Origin: Akkermansiaceae bacterium UBA956
GTDB taxonomy: Bacteria; Verrucomicrobiota; Verrucomicrobiia; Verrucomicrobiales; Akkermansiaceae
Length of the DNA stretch: 64,000 nt
Assembly (NCBI GenBank): GCA_002293145.1
Contig: DBCO01000005.1
Span: 124,001-188,000, forward strand
Direction: 5' to 3'
Translations under genes and position numbers: made by a program
The notes under the pieces: model-generated
What the model was told of the DNA's origin: nothing
The model's database searches: none
The model's input: only the letters and a program-made list of their open reading frames with translations
Shown here: piece after piece, positions 1-9,574 of the stretch
Position numbering within the stretch: position 1 is the first letter of the stretch
Layout: each line of letters opens with the position of its first letter

Positions 1-280
1 CGAGCTTGCCAACTTCTAGCAAAAGATCTTCCCGCAAGGTGCAGCAGATGCAGCCATTCGACATCTCGACCATTTTTTCCTCGGTATGCGAGAGCGCGGC
101 ATCGCCCGAGCGGATCAACTCCGCATCCATATTGATCTCGCTCATGTCGTTGACGATGACCGCGATTTTTTTGCCCTCGCGATTGCGAAGAATGTGATGC
201 AGCAAGGTGGTTTTGCCGGCCCCTAGAAAGCCCGAGAGAATGGTGACGGGGAGCTTGCGGGTATGTGTCGAGGAATTCAT
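1..280 (-). CDS. CobW/COG0523-family zinc-binding GTPase, 3' end cut off
   Basis: The first 93 residues are visible; the gene continues beyond the left edge. Residues 11-24 contain a G3E-type P-loop (SGFLGAGKTT), and near residue 78 there is the CxCC metal motif (NGCICC) that defines the CobW/COG0523 clan. These cytoplasmic GTPases act as metal insertases or metallochaperones, often for zinc and often under Zur control. The ATG at 278-280 is the only good start, directly before KLPVTILSGF. An AT-rich upstream stretch holds a 10-bp palindrome (TTATGCATAA, 321-330), which could be an operator, but this is unproven. The metal and client protein cannot be named from this fragment. The family call is firm. 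Confidence 0.9.
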   Translation of the reverse strand, partial: MNSSTHTRKLPVTILSGFLGAGKTTLLHHILRNREGKKIAVIVNDMSEINMDAELIRSGDAALSHTEEKMVEMSNGCICCTLREDLLLEVGKL

Positions 281-421
281 GCGGGCGAAAGATAACACGC
301 AATTTCACTTAATGCAACTTTTATGCATAAGTATAATTGATGCCGAAACTCATTCATCGCTCGTTGCATTCCATGCTTGCCAGCGCGCTACGAAGTGGAG
401 CACGGTTTGTCCGCCTCTGTC

Positions 422-2032
422 ATGTCTAGTCCCGAATCGATCAAGCAAGTTCACGAAACGTCGCGCCGTCGCACGTTTGCCATCATTTCTCACCCGGATG
501 CGGGCAAGACGACTCTGACGGAAAAGCTGTTGCTTTACGGTGGAGCCTTGCAGTTGGCGGGAAGCGTCACGGCTCGCGCCTCGCAGCGCAGCACGACGAG
601 CGACTGGATGGAACTGGAAAAGCAACGGGGCATTTCGGTGTCGTCGACGGTGTTGCAGTTCGAATACGGTGATTGCTGTGTGAACTTGCTCGATACCCCT
701 GGACACAAAGATTTCTCGGAGGACACCTATCGGGTGCTCACGGCAGTGGACTCCGCCGTGATGGTGGTGGATGCAGCAAAAGGCATCGAGGCCCAAACGC
801 TGAAGCTTTTCGAGGTCTGTCGCAAACGCGGAGTGCCGATTTTTGTTTTTATCAACAAGCTTGACCGGCCTTCGCGTCCGCCCTTGGAGTTGATCGATGA
901 ATTGGAAAAAGTGTTAGGTTTGGCACCAGCACCGATCAATTGGCCGCTCGGCGATGGTCCGCGTTTCCGTGGCATCTATGATCGCGAAAAACGCGAGGTG
1001 CATTTGTTCGAGCGCACGGCTCATGGTGCCTATCGCGCACCAGTGAAAACGGGCGGCATCGATGACGATGCCTTGATGGACACGGTGGATGAAGCGGTGC
1101 TAGCGCAGGCGCGCGCGGACATTGAATTGCTCGATGTGGTGACGGAGCCACTCTCGATGGAACTAGTACTAGCAGGCAAGCAGATGCCCATTTTCTTTGG
1201 CTCGGCGATGAATAACTTCGGCGTGCAGTTTATGTTAGATTCTTTCCTAAAGCTCGCGCCTGAACCATCGCCGCGTCGTGCTGCAGAGCGCACTGTCGAT
1301 CCTACCGAGTCGAATTTTACAGGATTCGTATTCAAGATCCAAGCGAACATGAACCCGAAGCATCGGGATCGCGCGGCTTACATCCGCATTGTTTCTGGGG
1401 CCTTTGAGCGCGACATGAATGTCACTCACACCCGCACGGGAAAAAAAATCCGCTTATCGAACAGCCAGCGACTTTTCGCGCAAGACCGCGAGACGGTCGA
1501 TACCGCTTATCCCGGTGATGTGGTGGCTCTTGTTGGCAATTATGATTTCCACATTGGCGATACCTTGGCGATGGAAGCGAACTTGCACTTCGATGAAATT
1601 CCCCGCTTCGCACCCGAGTGTTTTAGCTACGTGCAATGCATCGGCACCGAAAAATTCAAACGTTTCCGCGATGGTCTGGATCAGTTGCTCAAAGAAGGCT
1701 TAGCGCAACCATTTGAAATTCCTAGTAGCATGCAACGCGTGCCTTTGCTTGGCGCGGTGGGACCGCTGCAATTTGAGGTGCTGCAATATCGCTTAGAGAG
1801 CGAATACGGAGCGCCTTGCCGCGTTGAGCCATCGCCGTGGAATTGCATCCGCTGGGTGCGCGCGAAGGATGGATCAGAAATCAAAGAACAGCCGAATCTG
1901 CAAGTGCCTTCGGGCGGTGTGGTCGCGCGCGACGTACTAGGTCACTGGGTGGTCTTTCTTTCCGATGTCTGGTTGATGAAATTGTTAGAGAGCCGCAACG
2001 AAGATTACGAATTCTTAGCGCAACCGCTCTAG
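422..2032 (+). CDS. prfC: Peptide chain release factor 3 (RF3)
   Basis: This 536-residue translational GTPase recycles RF1 and RF2 from the ribosome after peptide release. The G1 motif HPDAGKTT lies at residues 24-31, DTPGHKDF follows near 90 as G3, and NKLDRP is G4. RF3-specific features are the SDWMELEKQRGIS switch I region and the later RF3 C-terminal domain. The length matches the family (about 530). The frame stays open upstream to 377, but alignment to the family favours the ATG at 422 (MSSPESIKQ), just before the conserved RRRTFAIISHPD. asnS follows on the same strand within about 30 bp, so the two may be cotranscribed. Confidence 0.95.
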   Translation: MSSPESIKQVHETSRRRTFAIISHPDAGKTTLTEKLLLYGGALQLAGSVTARASQRSTTSDWMELEKQRGISVSSTVLQFEYGDCCVNLLDTPGHKDFSEDTYRVLTAVDSAVMVVDAAKGIEAQTLKLFEVCRKRGVPIFVFINKLDRPSRPPLELIDELEKVLGLAPAPINWPLGDGPRFRGIYDREKREVHLFERTAHGAYRAPVKTGGIDDDALMDTVDEAVLAQARADIELLDVVTEPLSMELVLAGKQMPIFFGSAMNNFGVQFMLDSFLKLAPEPSPRRAAERTVDPTESNFTGFVFKIQANMNPKHRDRAAYIRIVSGAFERDMNVTHTRTGKKIRLSNSQRLFAQDRETVDTAYPGDVVALVGNYDFHIGDTLAMEANLHFDEIPRFAPECFSYVQCIGTEKFKRFRDGLDQLLKEGLAQPFEIPSSMQRVPLLGAVGPLQFEVLQYRLESEYGAPCRVEPSPWNCIRWVRAKDGSEIKEQPNLQVPSGGVVARDVLGHWVVFLSDVWLMKLLESRNEDYEFLAQPL

Positions 2033-2059
2033 GATTTGACAGCGTCCACCGAGCACGCT

Positions 2060-3433
2060 ATGAATTTCTGCATGCGAGAGATGATCAAACGAGTGCTGGC
2101 GAGTGAAACAGAGCGGGAAAGTGTAAGCATCGCTGGATGGGTTCGCACGCGGCGTGACTCTAAGGCTTTTTCCTTTTTGGAAATCAATGATGGCTCATGC
2201 CTAGCGAATATGCAGGTCGTGGCGGATGCGGGGATCGAGGGCTATGGCGATGTCGATCGCATGCTCACAGGTGCCTCTGTGCACATCACGGGACGCTTGA
2301 TCCCCTCGCTCGGCCAGGGCCAAAAATGGGAGCTACAAGCAACGAGTATCCGTCTCATTGGTGAGGTGCCCGCCGATTATCCTTTGCAGAAAAAGGGTCA
2401 CACGCTGGAATTTTTGCGTAGTATTTCTCACCTGCGCCCGCGCACCAATCTCCACGGTGCGGTCTTCCGCATGCGCAGTCGCATGGCCTACGCGATCCAC
2501 ACGTTTTTCCAAGAGCGCGATTTCACTTACGTGCACACGCCGATTCTCACCGCCAGCGATTGCGAAGGTGCTGGTGAAATGTTTCGCGTCACCACGCTGC
2601 CGCCTCATAAAGCGGCACAGGATGCGGAAGATTTTTTTGGCAAAAAAGCTTACCTCACAGTCAGTGGCCAGCTCGAGGGCGAAACATTTGCCTGTGCGCT
2701 CTCGAACATCTACACCTTCGGTCCGACGTTTCGTGCGGAAAACTCAAACACCACCCGCCATGCCGCAGAATTTTGGATGATCGAACCCGAGGTCGCATTC
2801 TGTGACCTACAAGGCGACATGGATCTGGCCGAGGCCTTAGTGAAACATCTTGTCGTCAATGCGCTGAACCACAGCGAGGGAGACTTGAGCATTTTCGAAA
2901 AATTCGTCGATAAGGGATTGCGCGAGCGATTGGAATTCGTGGCCGAGCGCCCCTTCGAGCGCGTGACCTACACCGAAGCCGTTAAGTTGTTAGAAAAAAG
3001 CAGTAAGACGTTTCAATACCCTGTCGAATACGGTCTCAACTTGCAAAGCGAGCATGAGCGTTGGCTAACCGAAGAGTATTTCAAAAAACCGACGACGGTC
3101 TATAATTACCCGAAGGAGATCAAACCATTTTACATGCGCCTCAATGATGATGGCAAGACCGTTACGGCGATGGATGTGCTCGTTCCTGGTATTGGCGAGA
3201 TCGTGGGCGGAAGTCAACGTGAAGAACGGCTTGACGTTTTGTTAGAAAACATGAAACGCCATCATTTGAATCCGGAGGATTACTGGTGGTATGTTGATCT
3301 GCGTCGTTACGGCAGTGTGCCGCACGCAGGATTTGGATTAGGCTTTGAGCGCATGCTGATGTTCGCCACAGGCATGGCGAACATCCGTGATGTGATACCC
3401 TTTGCACGGACTCCTGGATCTTGCGATTTCTGA
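2060..3433 (+). CDS. asnS: Asparagine--tRNA ligase
   Basis: Class IIb aminoacyl-tRNA synthetase charging tRNA-Asn in the cytoplasm. The N-terminal OB-fold anticodon-binding domain starts at GWVRTRRDSKA. Motif 2 is seen as FRAENSNTTRHAAEFWM and motif 3 as GFGLGFERML near the C-terminus. Asn rather than Asp specificity is suggested by close agreement with the E. coli AsnRS pattern, such as the TVSGQLEGE and GGSQREERLDVL blocks. The frame is open from a TTG at 2036, with ATGs at 2060, 2072 and 2081. The ATG at 2060 gives 457 residues and an N-terminus the same length as E. coli AsnRS. No strong Shine-Dalgarno sequence decides between them. Confidence 0.95.
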   Translation: MNFCMREMIKRVLASETERESVSIAGWVRTRRDSKAFSFLEINDGSCLANMQVVADAGIEGYGDVDRMLTGASVHITGRLIPSLGQGQKWELQATSIRLIGEVPADYPLQKKGHTLEFLRSISHLRPRTNLHGAVFRMRSRMAYAIHTFFQERDFTYVHTPILTASDCEGAGEMFRVTTLPPHKAAQDAEDFFGKKAYLTVSGQLEGETFACALSNIYTFGPTFRAENSNTTRHAAEFWMIEPEVAFCDLQGDMDLAEALVKHLVVNALNHSEGDLSIFEKFVDKGLRERLEFVAERPFERVTYTEAVKLLEKSSKTFQYPVEYGLNLQSEHERWLTEEYFKKPTTVYNYPKEIKPFYMRLNDDGKTVTAMDVLVPGIGEIVGGSQREERLDVLLENMKRHHLNPEDYWWYVDLRRYGSVPHAGFGLGFERMLMFATGMANIRDVIPFARTPGSCDF

Positions 3434-4003
3434 TTGCGAGGAATCCCGGTTCACTGACGGTCAATTCATGCTCTCGGTCATTTTCCAGCGCAGACTGACT
3501 GTCACAGAACCTTTAGCACACGCCTCGAGCGTGGCGGAGTGGCGAATGACGGTAACGCCAGCACTGCTCTAAGTCATGCCATCAGCAGAATTTTCTGCCG
3601 AATCGACTGTTTGCCAAAATTACGGGTCGCAAAAGGAACGATTGGTGCAAATGGATGAAACAATGTCATAAGTGAGCAAGAGCGTCTGCGTCGTCTCGCA
3701 TAGCTTTTTCTCTCATTGAGTAGCGCGCGGACATGCTGTGCCTCAGGTTAAAGCGACTCAACCATTTACGCTGTTTTTGTGCATTTCTGCAATTCTATTA
3801 GCAAACGATCCAGACTCTGAGGCAAACTCTGGACCTAGAGCTTTGCCATTCAGCATTCCCAAGCGAGTTGAAACTTGATACGTGGTATTCGCTCCTCTCT
3901 CGAACAGATTTCCCAGTCGAGGCAATTCACCGAGTGCAAAAAAAATCCGTGCTGACTCGACGCGATTCTGCTACACAATCTCGCCGCACCAGTTCACATC
4001 AAT
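3434..4003. other. Intergenic region asnS-dnaG, no gene seen
   Basis: About 570 bp with no credible reading frame in either direction. Apparent open frames lack family resemblance or a start. No tRNA cloverleaf, SRP RNA, tmRNA or strong terminator was found by eye. A short inverted repeat (GCAGAA/TTCTGC) near 3585 has too small a loop to be convincing. The dnaG promoter presumably lies toward the right end. Confidence 0.4.
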
Positions 4004-5899
4004 TTGGCACAGATTTCCCAAGAAACCCGAATCAAAGTTCTTGAGGCCACCGACATCGTGGACCTCATCAGTTCCTATATCCCCGTCAAGCGCGCTGGTT
4101 CCTCGTTCAAGGCAAATTGCCCATTTCACAACGAAAAATCGCCCTCTTTTCACATCAATCCGCAACGCCAATCATTCAAATGCTTTGGCTGCGGCGAGGG
4201 TGGTGATGCGTTTTCCTTTGTTATGAAGTACGAGGGTTTAGCCTTCGTTGATGCCATACGCCGACTCGCTGCCAAGGCCAACATCCCCATCATCGAGGAT
4301 GTCTATGATCCCGATGCCGAGCGCAATCGCCGCAAACGCAGCCGCTTGCTAGACCTGCACCGCGAGGCCGCCCGCTTCATGCATGAGCTCCTGCTCAACG
4401 ACCCCCGCGCCAAACACGCTAGAAAATATCTCCAATCCCGCGGTTACGGACGCGAAATGGCAACCCGTTGGACCGTCGGCTGGATGCCAGATCAACCAAA
4501 CGTCTTTCTCGACTGGGCCCGCGAAAAGAATTTCACTGGCCGGGAACTCGTCGATTCCGGCATCGCCATTCAACGCGAACAAGGTGGCCTCTACATTCGC
4601 TTTCGCGATCGCCTGATGTTTCCCATCTGCAATGAACAAAGCGAGGTCATCGCCTTCACGGGGCGCCAGATCATCCACGATCCCAATTCCGGAAAATACC
4701 TCAACTCCCCCGAGACCTCCCTTTTTTCCAAGAGCAAAGTCCTTTTCGCATTCGATCGCGCACGCCGCCCGATCATGACCCAGAAGGCCGTTCTTATCTG
4801 CGAAGGTCAACTTGATGCCCTCGCCTGCCACGAGCACGGCATCGATCACACCATTGCCACCCAAGGCACCGCATGCACCCCCCATCACGCTAAAATTCTC
4901 AAACGTTACACCGATACTGCCCTCCTATGCTTTGATGCCGATAAAGCAGGCTATGCGGCCAGCGAGCGCGCCTTCAAGGAACTCTCTGCCCAAAATGTCC
5001 ACATCCGCGTCGTCAGCCTGCCACTGGGCGATGACCCCGATTCTTTCCTCAAACGCGAAGGTCCAGATGCCTTTCGCGAGCTCCTCAAGCAAGCTCGGCC
5101 CTTTTTCGACTTCAAAATCGACCGCGCCCAGGTCGAGGGCGGCCTCGCCAATGCCCAAGCTCGCGGCAATACCGCCCGCGAGGTAGCAGCCCTTCTTGCC
5201 TACATCAGCGATCCCGTCTCTCGCGATTCCCTGCTCAACCACTGCGCCACCCGCCTGCAAATGAGCGCGCCCGATCTCCGCGCCGCCACCTCTACCGCGC
5301 AAAAAAAACAACTCCGCGAGCAACGCACCCCCCAAGATGAGGCAACAGCGCCCAGCTACGAGCCCAGTAACATCGATCCGACCGTTGCCTATCTCTGCAA
5401 CCTCGCGCTCCACTCCACTGAGGCCCGACGTTTCCTCTGCGAACAGCTCGAGACCCTGCTCGAGGCCTCACGTTTTCTCGAAGGCATTCCCGTGCTCGAA
5501 AACATCCTTTCCTCCGATTGCGATGCCAACAATCCTGCGGCGATCAACACCTTCCTTGCCACACTGCCCATACCTGATCAACTCGCGCTGCAACGCGATC
5601 CCACTTTTCATCAAGAAGTTAACACCCTACTCCAAAGCGCCGCCGAAGACGCCCTCGCCAAACTTAGCGAAAAAGCCCTCAACCAACGCTACGCCGCCAA
5701 TCAATCCGCGCTCAATCAACCAGATCTCAGCGCCGCACAACTCCTACCGCTCCTCAAAGAAGCCGAGCAAATCAACAACCTCCTCGCCTCACTCGGTCAC
5801 CGTACCGTAGCTGATGACCGCGCCTCCCTCGGCGAAACGGGAAAAAAAACACCCGCCAAAAAAGTCTGGAAAAAAGACTGGAAACCCCGTGATGGGTGA
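4004..5899 (+). CDS. dnaG: DNA primase
   Basis: Synthesises RNA primers at the replication fork together with DnaB. The N-terminal CHC2 zinc finger is complete, with Cys39, His42, Cys60 and Cys63 (CPFH and CFGCG). The TOPRIM domain shows the acidic motif in VLICEGQLDAL and the DxD in LLCFDADKAGY. The 631-residue length fits the family. The C-terminal third is Gln/Ala-rich and diverged, as expected for the helicase-binding domain, and ends in a Lys-rich tail. The start appears to be TTG at 4004, directly before AQISQETRIKV; no ATG fits the conserved N-terminus. The gene stands alone here, without the rpsU-dnaG-rpoD macro-operon arrangement. Confidence 0.95.
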   Translation: MAQISQETRIKVLEATDIVDLISSYIPVKRAGSSFKANCPFHNEKSPSFHINPQRQSFKCFGCGEGGDAFSFVMKYEGLAFVDAIRRLAAKANIPIIEDVYDPDAERNRRKRSRLLDLHREAARFMHELLLNDPRAKHARKYLQSRGYGREMATRWTVGWMPDQPNVFLDWAREKNFTGRELVDSGIAIQREQGGLYIRFRDRLMFPICNEQSEVIAFTGRQIIHDPNSGKYLNSPETSLFSKSKVLFAFDRARRPIMTQKAVLICEGQLDALACHEHGIDHTIATQGTACTPHHAKILKRYTDTALLCFDADKAGYAASERAFKELSAQNVHIRVVSLPLGDDPDSFLKREGPDAFRELLKQARPFFDFKIDRAQVEGGLANAQARGNTAREVAALLAYISDPVSRDSLLNHCATRLQMSAPDLRAATSTAQKKQLREQRTPQDEATAPSYEPSNIDPTVAYLCNLALHSTEARRFLCEQLETLLEASRFLEGIPVLENILSSDCDANNPAAINTFLATLPIPDQLALQRDPTFHQEVNTLLQSAAEDALAKLSEKALNQRYAANQSALNQPDLSAAQLLPLLKEAEQINNLLASLGHRTVADDRASLGETGKKTPAKKVWKKDWKPRDG

Positions 5900-6310
5900 G
5901 GGTAATTTGTTATTGGTTGCGCATGAACATAACCAGATGCCTCGCAACTTATTTGCGAAGAAATTTGCCACAAGATCACAAGATTTTCAAGATTCAACCA
6001 TTACTCCGAAGTAGAAATGTAAGTCACAGCCTTTTTTAAACCTACAACCGAATCCCACACAGCGGGAGGAGATAGCAGGACTAATCATTCTAAGATAATC
6101 CCGCAAATTTGACTGAACTTGCGTTATGATGATTCGCCCACTTTTCCGTGAAAGGAGCAAATGCGGAATCATCGTCTACAATCAGTGCAATCAGTTGCCA
6201 GATATATAGATTTTTAGGTTTATACGCAAATTGATAATCTTCTCAGCCCGTACTTTTTCTCGACCGGTAAGCCGATTTTTTCGCAAAAAACTCGTCATCT
6301 GACTATTACA
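5900..6310. other. Intergenic region dnaG-dadA, no gene seen
   Basis: About 410 bp, AT-rich at both ends. No reading frame of interest, hairpin terminator or RNA gene was recognised. It presumably holds the promoter of the oxidoreductase at 6311. Confidence 0.4.
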
Positions 6311-7591
6311 ATGCCATGTTCCGCCCGCACAAAACTCATGCAGAAAAACGGACACATTTGGATCATCGGCGGCGGTGTGATCGGACTTTGCTCCGCTTAC
6401 TACGCCCTGCAACGCGGGATGAAAGTCAGCATCATCGAACGCGAAGCCGAGAAAGGCGATAACTGCTCGCTCGGCAATGCCGGCATGGTTGTGCCCAGTC
6501 ACTTCATTCCCCTCGCCGCCCCAGGAATGCTCTCCAAAGGTCTGCGCTGGATGTTCAATCCACAAAGCCCTTTCTACGTCAAGCCACGCTTGAGTCCAGC
6601 ACTGATGCGCTGGGGTTTGCTCTTTTACCGCCATGCCAATTCACGCCACGTTGAGGCCTGCCAACAACTCTTGCTCGATCTCAACCTGCAAAGCCGCGCC
6701 TTGTTTGCCGCGCTCTCGCAAGAAGGCGACTTCGGCCTTTCCCAGAAGGGCTTACTGATGCTATGCAAAACCCAGCATGGACTCGACGAAGAAGCTGCCG
6801 TAGCCGCAATGGCTCATTCGTTAGGCGCGCGCGCCGAGGTGCTCGATGCCGCAGCGACGGCAAAAATGGACCCTGCCATCACCATGAACGTTGCTGGCTC
6901 CGTGTGGTTTCCCGATGACTGCCATCTCAACCCGAATGCATTCTCCACACTGATGCGCCAACACGTGATCGCCGCCGGTGGCACGATTTATTACAACACC
7001 ATACTCGAAAAAATCGAACAACAGCAAGGTAAAGTCACTGCCATCCACGCCAATAGTCAGCGCCACGAAGTCGATCAACTGCTGATCGCCGGTGGTTCTT
7101 GGTCCGCAGAAATTCTCCGCGACCTCGGCATGAGCCTGCCCCTGCAAGCAGGAAAAGGCTACTCGCTGACTTTGCACAACCCGAAACAACTGCCGCAACT
7201 TTGCTCGATTTTCTGTGAAGCAAAAGTCGCTATCACCCCAATGAACGGCACACTCCGATTCGCTGGCACCATGGAAGTCGGCGATCTCTCACTCAAGGTC
7301 AACCCGAACCGAGTCAAAGGCATTGTGCGCTCCGTTCAACCGTATTTCCCCGAATTTACTGAGCAGGACTTCGCTGAAGTTACCCCTTGGGCGGGCCTAC
7401 GTCCCGTATCGCCCGATGGCATGCCCTACATCGGCCGAGCCCCGCAACATCAGAACGTCCTGATCGCCACTGGCCACGCCATGATGGGCCTCAGCCTCGC
7501 CCCGATCACCGGGAAAATCATCGCCGATCTCGCCATCGATCAACCCACCGGCTTCCCCATGGGCCGCCTCGCCGCAGGGCGTTTTTGTTAG
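6311..7591 (+). CDS. D-amino-acid dehydrogenase-like FAD oxidoreductase (DadA family)
   Basis: This DAO/DadA-family flavoenzyme would oxidise a D-amino acid or cyclic imino acid and pass electrons to the membrane quinone pool. An FAD-binding Rossmann motif, IIGGGVIGLCSAYYAL, begins near residue 18, followed by the acidic residue of IIERE. The DadA signature SLGNAGMVVPSHF and the C-terminal FAD motif PWAGLRPVSPDGMPYIG are present. Length is 426 residues from the ATG at 6311, or 417 from the in-frame ATG at 6338; the shorter form fits the family slightly better, and neither has a clear ribosome-binding site. Relatives include D-hydroxyproline dehydrogenases, so the substrate is uncertain. No racemase or transporter is adjacent. 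Confidence 0.8.
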   Translation: MPCSARTKLMQKNGHIWIIGGGVIGLCSAYYALQRGMKVSIIEREAEKGDNCSLGNAGMVVPSHFIPLAAPGMLSKGLRWMFNPQSPFYVKPRLSPALMRWGLLFYRHANSRHVEACQQLLLDLNLQSRALFAALSQEGDFGLSQKGLLMLCKTQHGLDEEAAVAAMAHSLGARAEVLDAAATAKMDPAITMNVAGSVWFPDDCHLNPNAFSTLMRQHVIAAGGTIYYNTILEKIEQQQGKVTAIHANSQRHEVDQLLIAGGSWSAEILRDLGMSLPLQAGKGYSLTLHNPKQLPQLCSIFCEAKVAITPMNGTLRFAGTMEVGDLSLKVNPNRVKGIVRSVQPYFPEFTEQDFAEVTPWAGLRPVSPDGMPYIGRAPQHQNVLIATGHAMMGLSLAPITGKIIADLAIDQPTGFPMGRLAAGRFC

Positions 7592-7693
7592 ACCGAAGAT
7601 CTACCTTGGACTGCGGAAGCCCTGCTGCCGCTTTCCCCAAGGCAGCCTGCTGCCGTCGGCTCGAATGCACCAAAACATAGGTTCAACTGCTCA

Positions 7694-7954
7694 TTAGCGG
7701 ACTCCAATACAAAATAAAGACATTTTTTTATATTCGTAACTTGGCTGTGACTTCACATAAGGCATTCTGCCGTACTCAGAATACATCAAATCAGTAATTT
7801 TCACATTTAACTCCGTGGTAATCTCGGCAATTTCTTTCAGAGTTTGTGGTGTTGCGTCATCTACGCTGATAACAAGAACCCACTCACAAAAAGCAACGAT
7901 TTCTACTGATACACTTTTTTTGATTATTTCCTCTATAGTTGATCTTATCAGCAT
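7694..7954 (-). CDS. Small hypothetical protein
   Basis: An 86-residue frame in an AT-rich stretch between dadA and the DUF1080 gene. The composition is protein-like, with alternating hydrophobic and charged residues (VEIVAFCEWVLVISVDD) that suggest an alpha/beta fold. The frame opens only about 30 bp before the ATG at 7952-7954, so this is the sole ATG start. No family, signal peptide or Shine-Dalgarno sequence was recognised. The remaining 290 bp up to the DUF1080 gene hold nothing identifiable. It could be a real small gene or a chance frame. Confidence 0.35.
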   Translation of the reverse strand: MLIRSTIEEIIKKSVSVEIVAFCEWVLVISVDDATPQTLKEIAEITTELNVKITDLMYSEYGRMPYVKSQPSYEYKKMSLFCIGVR

Positions 7955-8244
7955 ATTGATTCCCGGATCAAACCGGAGCGCTCAATTGTACAAATCGAAT
8001 TTTGCCATTACTGGCAGATAGTACGTAATAAGAACAGAAATTAACAAAATTTGCTTATCTTCATCCTCTAGCGGCTCGCACTCGATCATTTGAGCCGAAA
8101 ATTTATTACGATACTTTGATTTTCAATGAAAATGGCAAATATACGCTGAAGCATCGAAAAAATTTCTAAAATATTTTATCATAATCTGAAGCCTTCAGGA
8201 TTTTTACTGCATTGTGCAAGAGTTGATCGAGAAGCCAATCCAAC

Positions 8245-9039
8245 TCACTTCTTCCCCCCCACCGGCAATTTCTTAATCTCGATGTTGCGAAACCACACGG
8301 GGTGGCCTTCGGCTTGGAGGGCTATGTGACCGGAGGAAAGGTCTTTGCTCGCTCCGGCATCCAGTAATGGCTGGGCAGGGCAAATGCGGCAAGTGGGATC
8401 GAGTTGGGGCTTTTGGTAGCGCAGCACTTCTTTGCCATTGATGCGATGAATGATCTCGTCGTGACCGCGGACTTCGATTTCCATTTTCACCCACTCCTCG
8501 GGCGCGAAAGTGGGGGCACTGGACTCGACGATATGCTGCGTGACGAGCTTGCCATCGATCTCAATGTGTGTGCCCGGCGTGCAAACATTTCCCGTCGAGC
8601 GTTTGCCATTTCCCTCATCAGCGAGAAACTGAAATTCGAGACTGATCGGGAATGATTGATCTTTGCCAAGATCTTTAGCGCCTTGGGAATGAACCATGAC
8701 GCCGCTGTTAAAATTCACATAGCCCGGGGCATCGGCCATTTTTTGCCCATCGAACCGATACTCCATGCGCAGGATGTAATGCGAGTAGGAAACATCGGTG
8801 TAGAGATGTCCGAATTTTCCGTCGAACTTCGGATACTGATCGTAGCAAGCTTTGAGAATGCCATCTTCGACGTGGAAGGTATTGTAAGGGTTTTCGCCCG
8901 CGGCCGAGCCGACGATTTTCGGCGTCCAGCCGCCCAGATCTTTGCCGTTGAAAAGCGGCACCCACTCGGGTTCAGCGGACTTGCAGGAAGAAAAGGGCAA
9001 TAGCAGAAGACTGAGAGTGCAAGCAATCGTTGATTTCAT
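8245..9039 (-). CDS. DUF1080 (3-keto-disaccharide hydrolase fold) lipoprotein
   Basis: A 264-residue exported protein. The N-terminus is a signal peptide ending in a lipobox-like PFSSC, so it is probably a lipoprotein with the cysteine near residue 19. The start of the mature protein, PEWVPLFNGKDLGGW, is the typical opening of the DUF1080 concanavalin-like domain, and the end (GHIALQAEGHPVWFRNIEIK) is its typical closing block. DUF1080 proteins are abundant in Verrucomicrobiota and Planctomycetota; some members hydrolyse 3-keto-glucosides. The neighbouring GMC oxidoreductase pair could in principle supply 3-keto sugars, but the genes are about 530 bp apart on opposite strands, so this link is speculative. 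Confidence 0.85.
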   Translation of the reverse strand: MKSTIACTLSLLLLPFSSCKSAEPEWVPLFNGKDLGGWTPKIVGSAAGENPYNTFHVEDGILKACYDQYPKFDGKFGHLYTDVSYSHYILRMEYRFDGQKMADAPGYVNFNSGVMVHSQGAKDLGKDQSFPISLEFQFLADEGNGKRSTGNVCTPGTHIEIDGKLVTQHIVESSAPTFAPEEWVKMEIEVRGHDEIIHRINGKEVLRYQKPQLDPTCRICPAQPLLDAGASKDLSSGHIALQAEGHPVWFRNIEIKKLPVGGKK

Positions 9040-9574
9040 ATTCCCTAAAGTGCCCGTTCTCCCCTACTTTGCAAGGGTAAAGTCATTCGAGTCTTTCCAA
9101 GGCGATCAAGCTAGCGAGAGCAAAGAGTTGCGGTCGGTGAAGTCTAGCATGGCGCAGCAGCGTTTCTTTGTTAGGCTGCGGGTATCGGATGGATCGAGTT
9201 TGAGCAGTTAGGCGTGAGACCTAGCAAGAGGTGACTTCCATGCCGCAGAGCTCCTCCATAATCCATCCATGGCCGAGCACTAACAAGCTACGAATTTAGA
9301 CCAAAGAGCGGGCGCCGACCGGCACAATGACCGATTACGCTACAGAGCCATGGCACAATGTGCCGGCTTGCTTGTACTGTGCAATTTTACAGACGATATG
9401 CTGCACTCACGGTTTTTTTCTATTAGCAAACAACCCATAGCTTCCTCCCCTACCCCCCCCTCAGTCTTACTTGTTATATAAATCTGATGCCTTCTCTCCC
9501 ATTCGGAAATCCATAACCCAAAGTGGTTACTTGCACGGGCTCTATGATGGCGTAGAATGCAAGCCTAAGCACTC
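9040..9574. other. Divergent intergenic region, no gene seen
   Basis: About 535 bp between the divergently transcribed DUF1080 gene and the gluconate-dehydrogenase-type pair. It must hold the promoters of both. No open frame with protein-like content and no clear operator or RNA structure was recognised. A C-tract (tacccccccc) lies near 9460. Confidence 0.4.

Noticed and set aside
3434..4003. Possible structural RNA between asnS and dnaG
   Set aside because: No long stems, no tRNA cloverleaf, and no match to SRP, tmRNA or RNase P features.
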